From Azospirillum sp. OGB3 (lineage in GTDB: Bacteria > Pseudomonadota > Alphaproteobacteria > Azospirillales > Azospirillaceae), in contig NZ_JACHYN010000021.1 of the NCBI RefSeq assembly GCF_014192915.1, positions 28,584-92,583 of the forward strand: a DNA stretch of 64,000 bases. Reading direction: 5' to 3'. Positions 18,256 to 27,285 of this stretch are shown piece by piece. Position numbers and translations under genes: made by a program. Position 1 is the first letter of the stretch; each line of letters begins with the position of its first letter. Under the pieces are notes generated by a model. It was not told where the DNA came from, made no database searches, and worked only from the letters and a program-made list of their open reading frames with translations.

Positions 18256-21200
18256 GTGAAGAGATTCCTGATCGCAGCTCTGATACTCGTCGGTCTGTTG
18301 GTGGCCGCGGTGCTGGTCGTGCCCAGCGTCGTCGATTGGAACGCCTACAAAGCCCAGATCGCGGAGCGGGTCTCCGCCGCCACGGGGCGCGAGGTCGAGC
18401 TGAGGGGCGACATCGGCCTGTCGCTGCTGCCGGCCCCGGCGCTGACGGTGCGCGACGCCCGCCTGGCCAACGCGCCCGGCGGGTCCGAGCAGGACATGGC
18501 GCGCCTGAAGGAGCTGGACGTCCGCGTGGCGCTCGGCCCGCTGCTCAGCGGCCACATCCAGGTGCAGAGCATCCGGCTGATCGACCCCACCTTCCTCTTC
18601 GAGACGCTGCCCGACGGGCGCTTCAACTGGGATCTGTCCGGCGCCGGGCGTCCGGCCGGCGCCGGGCGGGGCGGGTCCGGGGACGGGCTGGCCTCGGCGG
18701 TCAGCTTCGACCAGGTGACGGTGCAGAACGGCACCATCCAGTACCGCGACGCCCGCACCGGCCGGTCGGAGGTGATCGACCAGATCGACGCGCGCATCGT
18801 CGCCGGCAGCTTCACCGGGCCGTTCCAGGGGCAGGGCAGCTTCCGGGCGCGCGGCGTGCCGCTGCGTGGCGAGATGTTCGTCAGCCGCCTGATCGACGGC
18901 GCCGCCGTCCAGGTCCGCGCGACCTTGTCGATGCCCGACACCGACGCCACGCTGCGTTTCGCCGGCATCGTGACCAACCCGCCGGGCAGCGGCGGCTCGC
19001 GCGCCCAGGGCGACCTGCGCGCCGAGGGCAGCGACCTGTCCCGCGCCCTGGCCCTGGTCCGCAACGGCGCGGCGGCCGGCGAGGACCGGAAGACGAACGC
19101 GCTGCTCGCCCAGTCCTTCGGTATCCGCACAGCGGTCGAGGCGTCCCCGACCGGAGCGAGCTTCACCAACCTGGAGGCGCAGCTCGGCGACACGCGCGCC
19201 ACCGGCACGGCGACCCTGCGCAGCGGGACCCCGGCGCGGGCGGAATTGACCCTGGCGCTGAACCGGCTCGACCTGGATGCCTGGCTGGAGCGTGCACGGG
19301 CGGGCGGCGGCTCGGACGCCGGGGGCCAACCCGCCCCCCGCAACGGAAGCGCGGCCAAGGGCCTGCCGTCCAACGCTCCATCCAGTGGCGTGCCGTCCGG
19401 TGGCGCGGCCCAGCCGGGCGGGTTCGCCCTGCCGGACGCGCTGGACGCCAAGTTCGACCTCGCGGTGGACGGCATCACCTACAACGGCGGCTTGGTCCGC
19501 CAGGGGCGCGTGGAGGCTGGCCTGAGCGGCGGGACGCTGAACATCGACCGCATCAGCGCCCTGCTGCCCGGCGGCTCCGACTTCGTGGCGGCGGGCGAAC
19601 TGGCGGCGGCCAACGGCCAGCCGGACCTCAAGCTGCGGATGGAGGCGAACGCCGACAACCTGCGCGCCCTTCTGGAATGGCTGCGGGTGGATGTCCATGG
19701 TGTGCCGGCGGACCGCCTGCGCCGGGCGTCGGTCGCGGCGCAGCTGCAGGGGCGGCCGGGACGGCTGGACGTGAACGGGCTGGACCTGCGTGTGGACGCC
19801 AGCCGCCTGACCGGCGCCGTCGCCTATGTGGACCGCGGGAGGCCGGCCTTCGGGGCAAGGCTCGACCTCGACCGCCTGAATCTCGATGCCTATCTGCCCC
19901 CGCCGGAGGGCGGCCGGACCACCACCAACGCTGCCACCGCCGCCCCGGCGCCCGCGCGCAACGGCAATTCGCCGGCGAACCCGGCGACGAGCCCGGCCCG
20001 GCTGCTGGCCGGCGTGGACGCCAATCTCGAACTGACGGTCGGGCAGCTGACCGTGCGCAACACGCCGGTCCAGGGGCTGCGGCTCGACGCCACCGCCGCG
20101 GGCGGCGCCCTGTCGATCAAAGAGGCGACGGTGCAGGACGCCGCCGGGGTGAAGCTCCGCCTGGACGGCCAGATCGCCGGGCTGGAGCCGCTGCGCGGCG
20201 CCCATCTGACGCTGAACGCCGATGCCCCCAGCCTGGACGGGGTCGCCCGTGTGGTCGCCTGGCCGGAGGGCGCCCCCGCGCCGGAGCGGCTGGGCGCGGT
20301 GAAGGCGCAGGCCCGTCTGTCGGGCGACGCCGAGCGTCTGGCGGTCGAGCTGGGCGTGGACGCGGCCGAAGGCTCGCTGGAGGCGGGCGGCACGCTTCTG
20401 AACGTGGAGAAGGAGCCCAGCGCCGACCTCAAGCTGCGCGTCAAGCATCCGGAACTGGCGCGGCTGGCCGGCCTGTTCGCCGACAACCCGTCCGCCGGCT
20501 CCTACGGCCCGATGGACCTCTACACGGAGTTGGCGGGGACGCGGAAGGCTTTCACCCTGGGCAACATCCAGGGGACGGTGGCCGGCGTCACCGTCAAGGG
20601 CAAGGCCAGCGCCGACCTCAACGGCAGCAAGCCGCGGGTCGAGGCCGACCTGCAGACCGGCGACCTGGAGCTGGACCGGCTGGCGGCACTTCCCGCCGCG
20701 GCCTCCCGTCCCACGGGCGCCGCGTCTCCGGCGGCCCAGGCGTCTCCGGGGGCGCCCGACCCCGCGGCGGGGGATTTCAGCGGGTTGCGCCGCTTCGACG
20801 GACGCTTCGCGCTGACCTCCTCCGCCCTCGTCAAAGGCGGCACGCGGATCGAGACTCCGGCCCTGCGCGCCACCGTGACCAACGGCGTGCTGACGGTGGA
20901 GCGCTTCGACGGCACCCTGATGGGTGGTCAACTCGGCGCCACCGGGCGGCTCGCCGCGCCGGGCAACCAGACGCCCACCGCCGAGGCCACCATCACCCTG
21001 TCCAAGGCCAAGCTGGCCGAGGCCGTGGGCGGCGGGCTGGGCGGCGGCGCTCTGGAGATCGCCGGGGGCGTGCTGGACGCCGAGGCCAACCTGACGGCCA
21101 GCGGTGCCGGCGGCGACGCCATGCTCAAGGCGCTGGCCGGCCAGGGCCGGATCAGCGCCCGCGACGGCCTGCTGCGCGGCTTCGACCTCGGCGCCCTGCG

Positions 21201-21654
21201 CGACCGGCTGACCAAGCTGGAGCGTCCGCAGGAGCTGCTGGGTGCGGTGATGGGCGGACTTCAGGGCGGGGAGACCCGCTTCGCCCGGCTGGATGGCAGC
21301 TTCGCCATCGACAAGGGCGTGGCGCGCACCGAGGACACGCGCCTGACCTCCGACCTGGGCGAGGCGCTGGCGGCGGGGCAGGTCAACCTGCCGGCGCAGA
21401 CCATCGACATGCGCGTCCGCCTGACCGTGCAGTCCGACCAGGCTCTGCCGCCGCTGACCGTTCGCATGACCGGCGCGCTCGACAAGCCCACCCGCTCCTT
21501 CGAGATGCAGGAGGTGCAGGAGTATTTCGCCCGCCGCGCCGCCGAGGGACTGCTGAACAAGGTGGTGCCGAAGGATCTGCCGATTCCCGGCGGCGGCAAC
21601 GCCCCGAAGCCCGATGCGCTGTTGAAGGGGCTGATCGACGGACTGCGGCGTTGA
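18256..21654 (+). CDS. AsmA family protein
   Basis: A 1132-residue AsmA-like protein with one N-terminal membrane anchor (FLIAALILVGLLVAAVLVV) followed by the family opening VDWNAYKAQIAERVSAATGR and a long periplasmic beta-rich region. AsmA/TamB-like proteins are thought to form bridge-like lipid-conducting beta grooves between membranes. The C-terminal AsmA_2-type domain occupies about residues 850-1100, with repeated Gly/Asn-rich beta strands. Low-complexity Ala/Pro/Gly linkers near 350-385 and 550-575 separate lobes. The GTG at 18256 places the anchor at the extreme N-terminus; a GTG at 18202 is an alternative. No partner gene is obvious. Confidence 0.85.
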   Translation: MKRFLIAALILVGLLVAAVLVVPSVVDWNAYKAQIAERVSAATGREVELRGDIGLSLLPAPALTVRDARLANAPGGSEQDMARLKELDVRVALGPLLSGHIQVQSIRLIDPTFLFETLPDGRFNWDLSGAGRPAGAGRGGSGDGLASAVSFDQVTVQNGTIQYRDARTGRSEVIDQIDARIVAGSFTGPFQGQGSFRARGVPLRGEMFVSRLIDGAAVQVRATLSMPDTDATLRFAGIVTNPPGSGGSRAQGDLRAEGSDLSRALALVRNGAAAGEDRKTNALLAQSFGIRTAVEASPTGASFTNLEAQLGDTRATGTATLRSGTPARAELTLALNRLDLDAWLERARAGGGSDAGGQPAPRNGSAAKGLPSNAPSSGVPSGGAAQPGGFALPDALDAKFDLAVDGITYNGGLVRQGRVEAGLSGGTLNIDRISALLPGGSDFVAAGELAAANGQPDLKLRMEANADNLRALLEWLRVDVHGVPADRLRRASVAAQLQGRPGRLDVNGLDLRVDASRLTGAVAYVDRGRPAFGARLDLDRLNLDAYLPPPEGGRTTTNAATAAPAPARNGNSPANPATSPARLLAGVDANLELTVGQLTVRNTPVQGLRLDATAAGGALSIKEATVQDAAGVKLRLDGQIAGLEPLRGAHLTLNADAPSLDGVARVVAWPEGAPAPERLGAVKAQARLSGDAERLAVELGVDAAEGSLEAGGTLLNVEKEPSADLKLRVKHPELARLAGLFADNPSAGSYGPMDLYTELAGTRKAFTLGNIQGTVAGVTVKGKASADLNGSKPRVEADLQTGDLELDRLAALPAAASRPTGAASPAAQASPGAPDPAAGDFSGLRRFDGRFALTSSALVKGGTRIETPALRATVTNGVLTVERFDGTLMGGQLGATGRLAAPGNQTPTAEATITLSKAKLAEAVGGGLGGGALEIAGGVLDAEANLTASGAGGDAMLKALAGQGRISARDGLLRGFDLGALRDRLTKLERPQELLGAVMGGLQGGETRFARLDGSFAIDKGVARTEDTRLTSDLGEALAAGQVNLPAQTIDMRVRLTVQSDQALPPLTVRMTGALDKPTRSFEMQEVQEYFARRAAEGLLNKVVPKDLPIPGGGNAPKPDALLKGLIDGLRR

Positions 21655-21767
21655 GAGGCGCGCGTGACGCGTTGAGTCCAAGCCCCGTGACGCATTGCGT
21701 CCAAGCCCGTTGAAGTTCCGTGGGGCGGGTCCCATAATGCGGCAGACAAGAAGCGGATTTTGAGTCG

Positions 21768-22115
21768 ATGCAGGTGGACAATAAGATTCTGGACGATCTG
21801 GCCCGCGTCGCGGGCGGTGCGCTCGGCGCGCTGTCGTCCCTGCGTGAGGAAGCCGAGGCGCAGATGCGCCAGCAGTTCGAGCGCGTCCTGTCGCGCATGG
21901 ACGTGGTGAGCCGCGAGGAGCACGAGGCCGTCCGCGCCATGGCCGCCAAGGCCCGCGAGGAGCAGGAGGCCATGGCCGAGCGGCTGGCCGCGTTGGAGGC
22001 CACGGTCGCGGCGCTCAAGGCCGGCCGCGATTCGAAGCCGGACGCGGGCGCCTCCGCTCCCGCGGCGGCTCCCTCCGTCGGTCCCATCGCCGGAGGAGGC
22101 AGCGGGCCGGTCTGA
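21768..22115 (+). CDS. UbiK-like accessory factor (BMFP/YqiC family)
   Basis: A 115-residue protein with the BMFP-family arrangement: N-terminal amphipathic helix (ILDDLARVAGGALGALSSLRE) and a C-terminal trimeric coiled coil (VSREEHEAVRAMAAKAREEQ, ERLAALEATVAAL), then an Ala/Pro/Gly-rich tail. In Escherichia coli the homologue UbiK assists late ubiquinone hydroxylation steps and binds lipid. The window also contains ubiX and a UbiB-family kinase, but not adjacent. It stands alone between the AsmA gene and the YbjN-proC operon. Confidence 0.75.
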   Translation: MQVDNKILDDLARVAGGALGALSSLREEAEAQMRQQFERVLSRMDVVSREEHEAVRAMAAKAREEQEAMAERLAALEATVAALKAGRDSKPDAGASAPAAAPSVGPIAGGGSGPV

Positions 22116-22315
22116 TCCGGCCCCGCCACGACTCCAATCCTTCACGGATGCACTGCCGAAAACCAGTTGCGCCGGCCAGACCCTTTTGGCACGGTGCTCT
22201 GGGTGGTATTCATCCGTCTGCCAGCCACAACATCTCGGGGCTTCCCCTTCCTGCACGAAGGCGGAGCAGCCCCGGGGCGGTTCCGTCCACCGCGCCTTTA
22301 CAGGAGGACGCCGAC

Positions 22316-22819
22316 ATGTCGGCTGTTGCCGTCGACACCCCCTCATCCGCGCACAATCCCCTGGACATCGTCGAGGAGATCGTCACCGCCAACGAATGGC
22401 CCTTCGAGCGGGCCGGCGAGGACGAGCTGATCGTCGAGATCGGTGGGCGCTGGTGCGATTACCGGCTCTATTTCGTCTGGCAGTCCGACGTCAGCGCGAT
22501 GCAGTTTTCCTGCCAGTTCGACATGAAGGTCCCGGCGGCGCGCCGGTCGTCGGTCAACGACCTGCTGGCCGAGGTCAACGCGCGCATGTGGCTGGGCCAT
22601 TTCGACGTCTGCTCCGAGGAGCACACGCCGATGTTCCGCCAGACCATGCTGCTGCGCGGCTCGCGCGGCGCGACGGTGGAGCAGCTCGAGGACCTCGTCG
22701 AGATCGCCCTGTCGGAGTGCGAGCGCTTCTACCCCGCCTTCCAGTTCGTGATCTGGGGCGGCAAGTCCGCGTCGGAGGCGGTGTCCGCCGCCATCCTCGA
22801 CACCGCTGGGGAGGCGTGA
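22316..22819 (+). CDS. YbjN domain protein
   Basis: A 167-residue YbjN-family protein (type III secretion chaperone-like fold), with NPLDIVEEIVTANEWPFERA at the start and SVNDLLAEVNARMWLGHFD in the core. Members influence stress and motility phenotypes in enterobacteria; the molecular role is unclear. The ATG at 22316 follows AGGAGG. It is the first gene of a tight three-gene set: proC starts five bases later and the YbaK gene six bases after proC. The 200 bases upstream contain no convincing gene. Confidence 0.85.
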   Translation: MSAVAVDTPSSAHNPLDIVEEIVTANEWPFERAGEDELIVEIGGRWCDYRLYFVWQSDVSAMQFSCQFDMKVPAARRSSVNDLLAEVNARMWLGHFDVCSEEHTPMFRQTMLLRGSRGATVEQLEDLVEIALSECERFYPAFQFVIWGGKSASEAVSAAILDTAGEA

Positions 22820-22824
22820 GCGTC

Positions 22825-23652
22825 ATGGCGAATGGTGGGACGCAGGGCTGCACGTTGCTGCTGGCCGGCTGCGGCAAGATGGGCGGCGCAATGCTCGACG
22901 GCTGGCTGACGGCCGGCATCGCCTCCAGCGTCGCCGTGGTCGAGCCGTCCGGCCTGCCGGAGGCCCTGCGCGGCAAGCCCGCCGTCGTCCTGGCGAGCGG
23001 CCCGGACGCCGTGCCCGCCGGCTTCGCACCGGATGTCGTCGTTCTGGCCGTCAAGCCGCAGGTGATGGACTCGGTCCTTCCGGCCTATCGGACGCTGGTC
23101 CGTCCCGGCACGGTGTTCCTGTCCGTCGCCGCCGGCAAGACCATCGCCTCCTTCGAAGCGGCGTTGGGGGAGGGGGCGGCCATCGTCCGCTCCATGCCCA
23201 ACACGCCCGCCGCCATCGGCCGCGGCATGACCGTCGCCGTCGGCAACCCGGTGGTCACCGAGGCGCAGAAGACGCTGTGCGATTCGCTTCTGCGCGCGGT
23301 CGGCGACGTGGCTTGGGTCGAGGACGAGTCGCTTCTCGATCCGGTGACCGCCGTTTCGGGCAGTGGCCCGGCCTACGTCTTCCTGATGGTCGAGGCCATG
23401 GCGAAGGCCGGCGAGGCCGCCGGGCTGCCCGCCGCGCTTGCCATGCGTCTGGCGCGGGCCACCGTTGCGGGGGCGGGCGAACTGCTCCACCAGTCCCCGA
23501 CCGCCGCCGCCGACCTGCGCAAGGCGGTGACCAGCCCCAACGGCACCACCCAGGCGGCGCTCGACGTCCTGATGGCTGGGGATGGCCTGCAGCCGCTGTT
23601 CGACCGTGCCGTTGCCGCCGCCGCGAACCGCTCCCGCGAACTGGCGAAGTAA
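22825..23652 (+). CDS. proC: pyrroline-5-carboxylate reductase ProC
   Basis: Reduces 1-pyrroline-5-carboxylate to proline with NAD(P)H, the last step of proline synthesis. The 275-residue protein has the Rossmann motif LLAGCGKMGGAMLDGW near residue 12, VVVLAVKPQVMDSVL near 70, RSMPNTPAAIGRGM near 120 and the signature region beginning VSGSGPAYVFLMVEAM near 175, ending in ADLRKAVTSPNGTTQAAL. The ATG at 22825, ten bases after GGGGAGG, is favoured; a GTG overlapping the YbjN stop is the alternative. Likely cotranscribed with YbjN and YbaK. Confidence 0.97.
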   Translation: MANGGTQGCTLLLAGCGKMGGAMLDGWLTAGIASSVAVVEPSGLPEALRGKPAVVLASGPDAVPAGFAPDVVVLAVKPQVMDSVLPAYRTLVRPGTVFLSVAAGKTIASFEAALGEGAAIVRSMPNTPAAIGRGMTVAVGNPVVTEAQKTLCDSLLRAVGDVAWVEDESLLDPVTAVSGSGPAYVFLMVEAMAKAGEAAGLPAALAMRLARATVAGAGELLHQSPTAAADLRKAVTSPNGTTQAALDVLMAGDGLQPLFDRAVAAAANRSRELAK

Positions 23653-23658
23653 GGCGCC

Positions 23659-24141
23659 ATGGCGGCCCTCAGCCCTTCCGCCCAACGGGTCCAGGCCTTG
23701 CTGGACGGCTTCGGCCACAGCCACAGCGTGGTCGAGCATGAGGGCAGCACCCGCACGTCGGAGGACGCCGCCAACGCCGTCGGCTGCGCCGTGGCGCAGA
23801 TCGCCAAGTCCTTGATCTTCCGCACGAAGGACAGCGGGCGTCCGGTGCTGGTGGTGGCCAGCGGGGCCAACCGGGTGGACGAGAAGGCGGTCGGCCGGCT
23901 GATCGGCGAAAAGATCGAGCGGGCCGATCCGGACTTCGTCCGGGAAAGCACCGGCTTCGCCATCGGCGGGGTGCCGCCCATCGGCCACACCGTGCCGCCG
24001 TTGGTTCTGATCGACGCCGACCTGATGGGCTTCGACGCCATCTGGGCCGCCGCCGGCACGCCCAACGCGGTCTTCCGCCTGACCCCGGCGCAACTCGTCG
24101 CCATCACCGGCGGGCGGGTCGAAACCGTCCGCAAGGGCTGA
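23659..24141 (+). CDS. YbaK/EbsC family aminoacyl-tRNA deacylase
   Basis: A 160-residue YbaK-domain protein predicted to hydrolyse mischarged aminoacyl-tRNA (for example Cys- or Ala-tRNAPro). Family features: the conserved lysine in VAQIAKSLIFR near residue 48, VLVVASGANRVDEKAV near 65, and GGVPPIGH near 105, which forms the active-site loop. It sits six bases after proC; association of a prolyl-tRNA editing-type enzyme with proline synthesis is suggestive, but the exact substrate class is not determined. Confidence 0.88.
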   Translation: MAALSPSAQRVQALLDGFGHSHSVVEHEGSTRTSEDAANAVGCAVAQIAKSLIFRTKDSGRPVLVVASGANRVDEKAVGRLIGEKIERADPDFVRESTGFAIGGVPPIGHTVPPLVLIDADLMGFDAIWAAAGTPNAVFRLTPAQLVAITGGRVETVRKG

Positions 24142-24291
24142 ACGCGCACCGCGAGAACCGGTCAAGCGGTCAGGATGCCGCAGCGCGGCATGATCGCGCA
24201 TCGCCCGGCCACCCCTCTTCCAAGCCTCTGGATTCTCTGGCAAGACTCTTCCCAACGAGTTCTTGAACAGAGACGCATCAGGGAGGCCCCC

Positions 24292-25947
24292 GTGACCGAC
24301 GCCCGGCACAACCCGTACGAGACCGACCTCGACCAGAACGCCGCCAACACGGTGCCGCTGTCGCCGCTCTCGTTCCTGCGCCGCACCGCCGCCGTCTACC
24401 CGCAGCGCACCGCCGTGATCCACGGCCCGGTCCGCCGCACCTGGGCGGAGACCTACGAGCGTTGCGTGCGCCTCGCCTCGGCGCTGGCGAAGCGCGGCAT
24501 CGGGCTTGGCGACACGGTCGCGGTGATGGCTCCCAACACCCCGGAAACCTTCGAGGCGCATTTCGGTGTCCCGATGGTCGGTGCGGTCCTGAACGCCCTG
24601 AACATCCGCCTGGACGCCGAGGCGCTGGCTTTCATCCTGGAGCATGGCGAGGCCAAGGTCCTGCTGACCGACCGGGAGTTCTCCGGCGTCATCTCCAAGG
24701 CCGTCCACATGCTGGAGCCGAAGCGCCGCCCGATCGTCATCGACATCGACGACCCGCAGGCCAAGGGCGGCGAGCTGATCGGCGAGCAGACCTACGAGCA
24801 GTTCCTGGAGACCGGCGACCCGGCCTATGAGTGGGCGATGCCGTCCGGCGAGTGGCAGGCCATCGCGCTGAACTACACCAGCGGCACCACCGGCAACCCC
24901 AAGGGCGTCGTCTACCATCACCGCGGCGCCTATCTGAACGCCATGGGCAACGTGCTGACCTGGGCGATGCCGCACCATCCGGTCTATCTGTGGACCCTGC
25001 CGATGTTCCACTGCAACGGCTGGTGCTTCCCCTGGACGGTCACCGCCATGGCCGGCACCAACGTCTGCGTGCGCACCATCACCGCCAAGGGGATCTACGA
25101 CGCGCTGGCCGACCTCGGCGTCACCCACATGTGCGGCGCGCCCATCATCATGGGCCTGATCGTCAACGCGCCGGAGGACCAGAAGCGGGAGATCCCGCGC
25201 GGCGTCAAGATGATGACCGCCGGCGCCGCCCCACCCGCCGCGGTGATCGAGAAGATCGAACGGATGGGTTTCGACGTCACCCACGTCTATGGCCTGACCG
25301 AGGTCTACGGACCGGTCACCATCTGCGCCTGGCACGAGCACTGGAACGACCTGCCGCTGGAGGAGCGTGCGGCGCTGAAGGCGCGGCAGGGCGTGAACTA
25401 CGCCACGCTGGAAGGGCTGATGGTCGCCGACCCCAACACGCTCCAGCCGACCCGCAAGGACGGCGTGACGATGGGCGAGATCTTCATGCGCGGCAACACC
25501 GTCATGAAGGGATATCTGAAGAACCCTCGGGCGACGCAGGAGGCCTTCTCCGGCGGCTGGTTCCACACCGGCGACCTCGGCGTCTGGCACCCCGACGGCT
25601 ACATCGAGCTGAAGGACCGCTCGAAGGACATCATCATCTCCGGCGGCGAGAACATCTCGACCATCGAGGTCGAATCGGTGCTCTACAAGCATCCGGACAT
25701 CGTCGAGGCCGCCGTGGTCGCCCGCCCGGACGAGAAGTGGGGCGAGACGCCCTGCGCCTTCGTCACCGTCAAGGAGGGCAAGCAGCTGACCGAGGCGGAG
25801 GTGATCGCCTATTGCCGCGAGCATCTGGCCCACTTCAAGTGCCCGCGCACCGTCGTCTTCACCGCCCTGCCGAAGACCTCGACCGGCAAGATTCAGAAAT
25901 ATGTGCTGCGTGATCAGGCCCGCGCACTGAACGGAGCGAAGGTGTGA
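24292..25947 (+). CDS. acyl-CoA synthetase (AMP-forming, AlkK/DmdB-like)
   Basis: A 551-residue adenylate-forming ligase that activates a fatty or short-chain carboxylic acid to its CoA ester. Motifs: P-loop YTSGTTGNPKG near residue 195, HVYGLTEVYGP near 330, WFHTGDLGVWHPDGY near 425, and the catalytic lysine segment STGKIQKYVLR near 530. The sequence resembles medium-chain acyl-CoA or methylmercaptopropionate-CoA ligases; substrate is not resolvable. Start is GTG 24292 with AGGGAGG five bases upstream; an upstream ATG-type frame is rejected. It overlaps the next gene by four bases (GTGA). Confidence 0.92.
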   Translation: MTDARHNPYETDLDQNAANTVPLSPLSFLRRTAAVYPQRTAVIHGPVRRTWAETYERCVRLASALAKRGIGLGDTVAVMAPNTPETFEAHFGVPMVGAVLNALNIRLDAEALAFILEHGEAKVLLTDREFSGVISKAVHMLEPKRRPIVIDIDDPQAKGGELIGEQTYEQFLETGDPAYEWAMPSGEWQAIALNYTSGTTGNPKGVVYHHRGAYLNAMGNVLTWAMPHHPVYLWTLPMFHCNGWCFPWTVTAMAGTNVCVRTITAKGIYDALADLGVTHMCGAPIIMGLIVNAPEDQKREIPRGVKMMTAGAAPPAAVIEKIERMGFDVTHVYGLTEVYGPVTICAWHEHWNDLPLEERAALKARQGVNYATLEGLMVADPNTLQPTRKDGVTMGEIFMRGNTVMKGYLKNPRATQEAFSGGWFHTGDLGVWHPDGYIELKDRSKDIIISGGENISTIEVESVLYKHPDIVEAAVVARPDEKWGETPCAFVTVKEGKQLTEAEVIAYCREHLAHFKCPRTVVFTALPKTSTGKIQKYVLRDQARALNGAKV

Positions 25948-27164
25948 CCGTTGTGACCGGGGGCTTCGGCTCCCTTCTGCCCGAGGAACGGGCGGACGCC
26001 GCGACCCTGGTCCGCCAGGGTTTCGGCATTCCCCGCGAGTATTTCGACCGGTCGGTGGAGTTGTTCGGGCCGGGTGTGATGCGCGGCCTGCGCGCCGGGC
26101 CGGAGACGGGCCGCGCCGGGCAGCTCGTCGCCTGTGCCGCGGTCTGGCCGATGGACCAATGGTTCGGCGGACGTCCGGTGCCGTCCTGCGGCGTGGCGGC
26201 GGTGGCCGTCGATCCGGCGGAGCAGGGGCGCGGCTACGGCACCGCCCTGATGCGCGGCCTGCTGGAGGAGGCGCGGGCCGGGGGGGCCGCGCTGTCGGTG
26301 CTCTACCCGGCGACCCTGCCGGTCTACACCCGCCTGGGATTCGGACGGGGCGGCGTGTCCTTCGATTGGAGCGCGCCGCCGGCCACCCTGTTCGTCGGAC
26401 CGTCGCCGGAGGACGGGTGGATCCGCCGCACCGACGCCAGCGACGCCAGCGTGCTTGCGGCACTACGCCGCAGCCTCCTCGCCACCGCCAACGGCTTGGT
26501 GGAGCGCAATGAAGGGCTGTGGAGCTTCGCCCTCTGTCCGGATGGTGCGCCGTCCGATGTTTACACTTTGGGTGGTCCTGGAGGGCCTGAAGGTTACGTT
26601 GCGGTGGCGCCGCCTGCCGATCGGAAACTCACGGTGGCGGATTTGTGTCTGCTCAGCCCGCGGGCGGTGCGGCTGGCGCAGGGTTTCCTGGCCGGCTACC
26701 GGGCGCAGGTCGACCGTGTCTCCTGGCGCGGCGGGCCCGACGACCCGCTGGTCCTGATGGCGCCCGACAGCGGCCCGCGTGCCGATGCGCGGGACGAGTG
26801 GCTGTTGCGCATCCTTGACCTTCAGCGTGCTTTGGAAACCCGTGGATATCCACCGGGGGTTGCCGGTGAATTGACGATGGATATTTCCGATGCGGTGTTT
26901 CCTGAGAATTCCGGCAATTTCAGATTGCGTCTTTCCGATGGAAAGGCCGTCGTGGACCGGGTTTCGAAGAGGATGAGTGGCGGCGCAAAGCCGGCTGGCG
27001 CGGTGCTTTCCCTGTCCATCGGGGCTCTTGCTGCCCTCTACAGTGGTCACAAAGGCCCCCACGCTCTCCGTCAGGTTGGCCTTCTGCGTGGCGGTGAGGA
27101 CGCGCTGGCGCTCGCGGCGCTGTTTTTCTCGGGACCAGCGCCTTGGATGCCGGACCGGTTCTGA
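25944..27164 (+). CDS. Eis-like GNAT N-acetyltransferase
   Basis: A 406-residue protein with the Eis architecture: an N-terminal GNAT domain with acetyl-CoA motif AVDPAEQGRGYGTALM near residues 92-107, a second GNAT-like lobe, and a C-terminal sterol-carrier-protein-like domain from about residue 300. The family acetylates amines including aminoglycosides or protein lysines; the substrate here is unknown. It starts at a GTG inside the stop of the acyl-CoA synthetase gene, so the two are coupled. Base composition drops sharply in the 3' third (27 G/C of 60 in 26881-26940), unlike the first two thirds. Confidence 0.8.
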   Translation: MTVVTGGFGSLLPEERADAATLVRQGFGIPREYFDRSVELFGPGVMRGLRAGPETGRAGQLVACAAVWPMDQWFGGRPVPSCGVAAVAVDPAEQGRGYGTALMRGLLEEARAGGAALSVLYPATLPVYTRLGFGRGGVSFDWSAPPATLFVGPSPEDGWIRRTDASDASVLAALRRSLLATANGLVERNEGLWSFALCPDGAPSDVYTLGGPGGPEGYVAVAPPADRKLTVADLCLLSPRAVRLAQGFLAGYRAQVDRVSWRGGPDDPLVLMAPDSGPRADARDEWLLRILDLQRALETRGYPPGVAGELTMDISDAVFPENSGNFRLRLSDGKAVVDRVSKRMSGGAKPAGAVLSLSIGALAALYSGHKGPHALRQVGLLRGGEDALALAALFFSGPAPWMPDRF

Positions 27165-27285
27165 AGCGGTGTTACCAGTTGCGTTTATCAAACCAGAAAT
27201 TAACCCTTTCTGATGTATCCCTTAGAGACAAAGGCATGACGACGGCCAGCCCACAAGGCCGTACGACCCGGGGGAGCCCGATTTC

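Noticed and set aside
17992..21735. 1247-codon open frame on the minus strand opposite the AsmA gene
   Set aside because: Low-complexity His/Arg/Gln-rich translation with no family features; it mirrors the third-position GC bias of the real plus-strand AsmA gene.
22729..26463. 1244-codon minus-strand open frame across proC, YbaK and acyl-CoA synthetase genes
   Set aside because: It spans three good plus-strand genes and has no recognisable domain.
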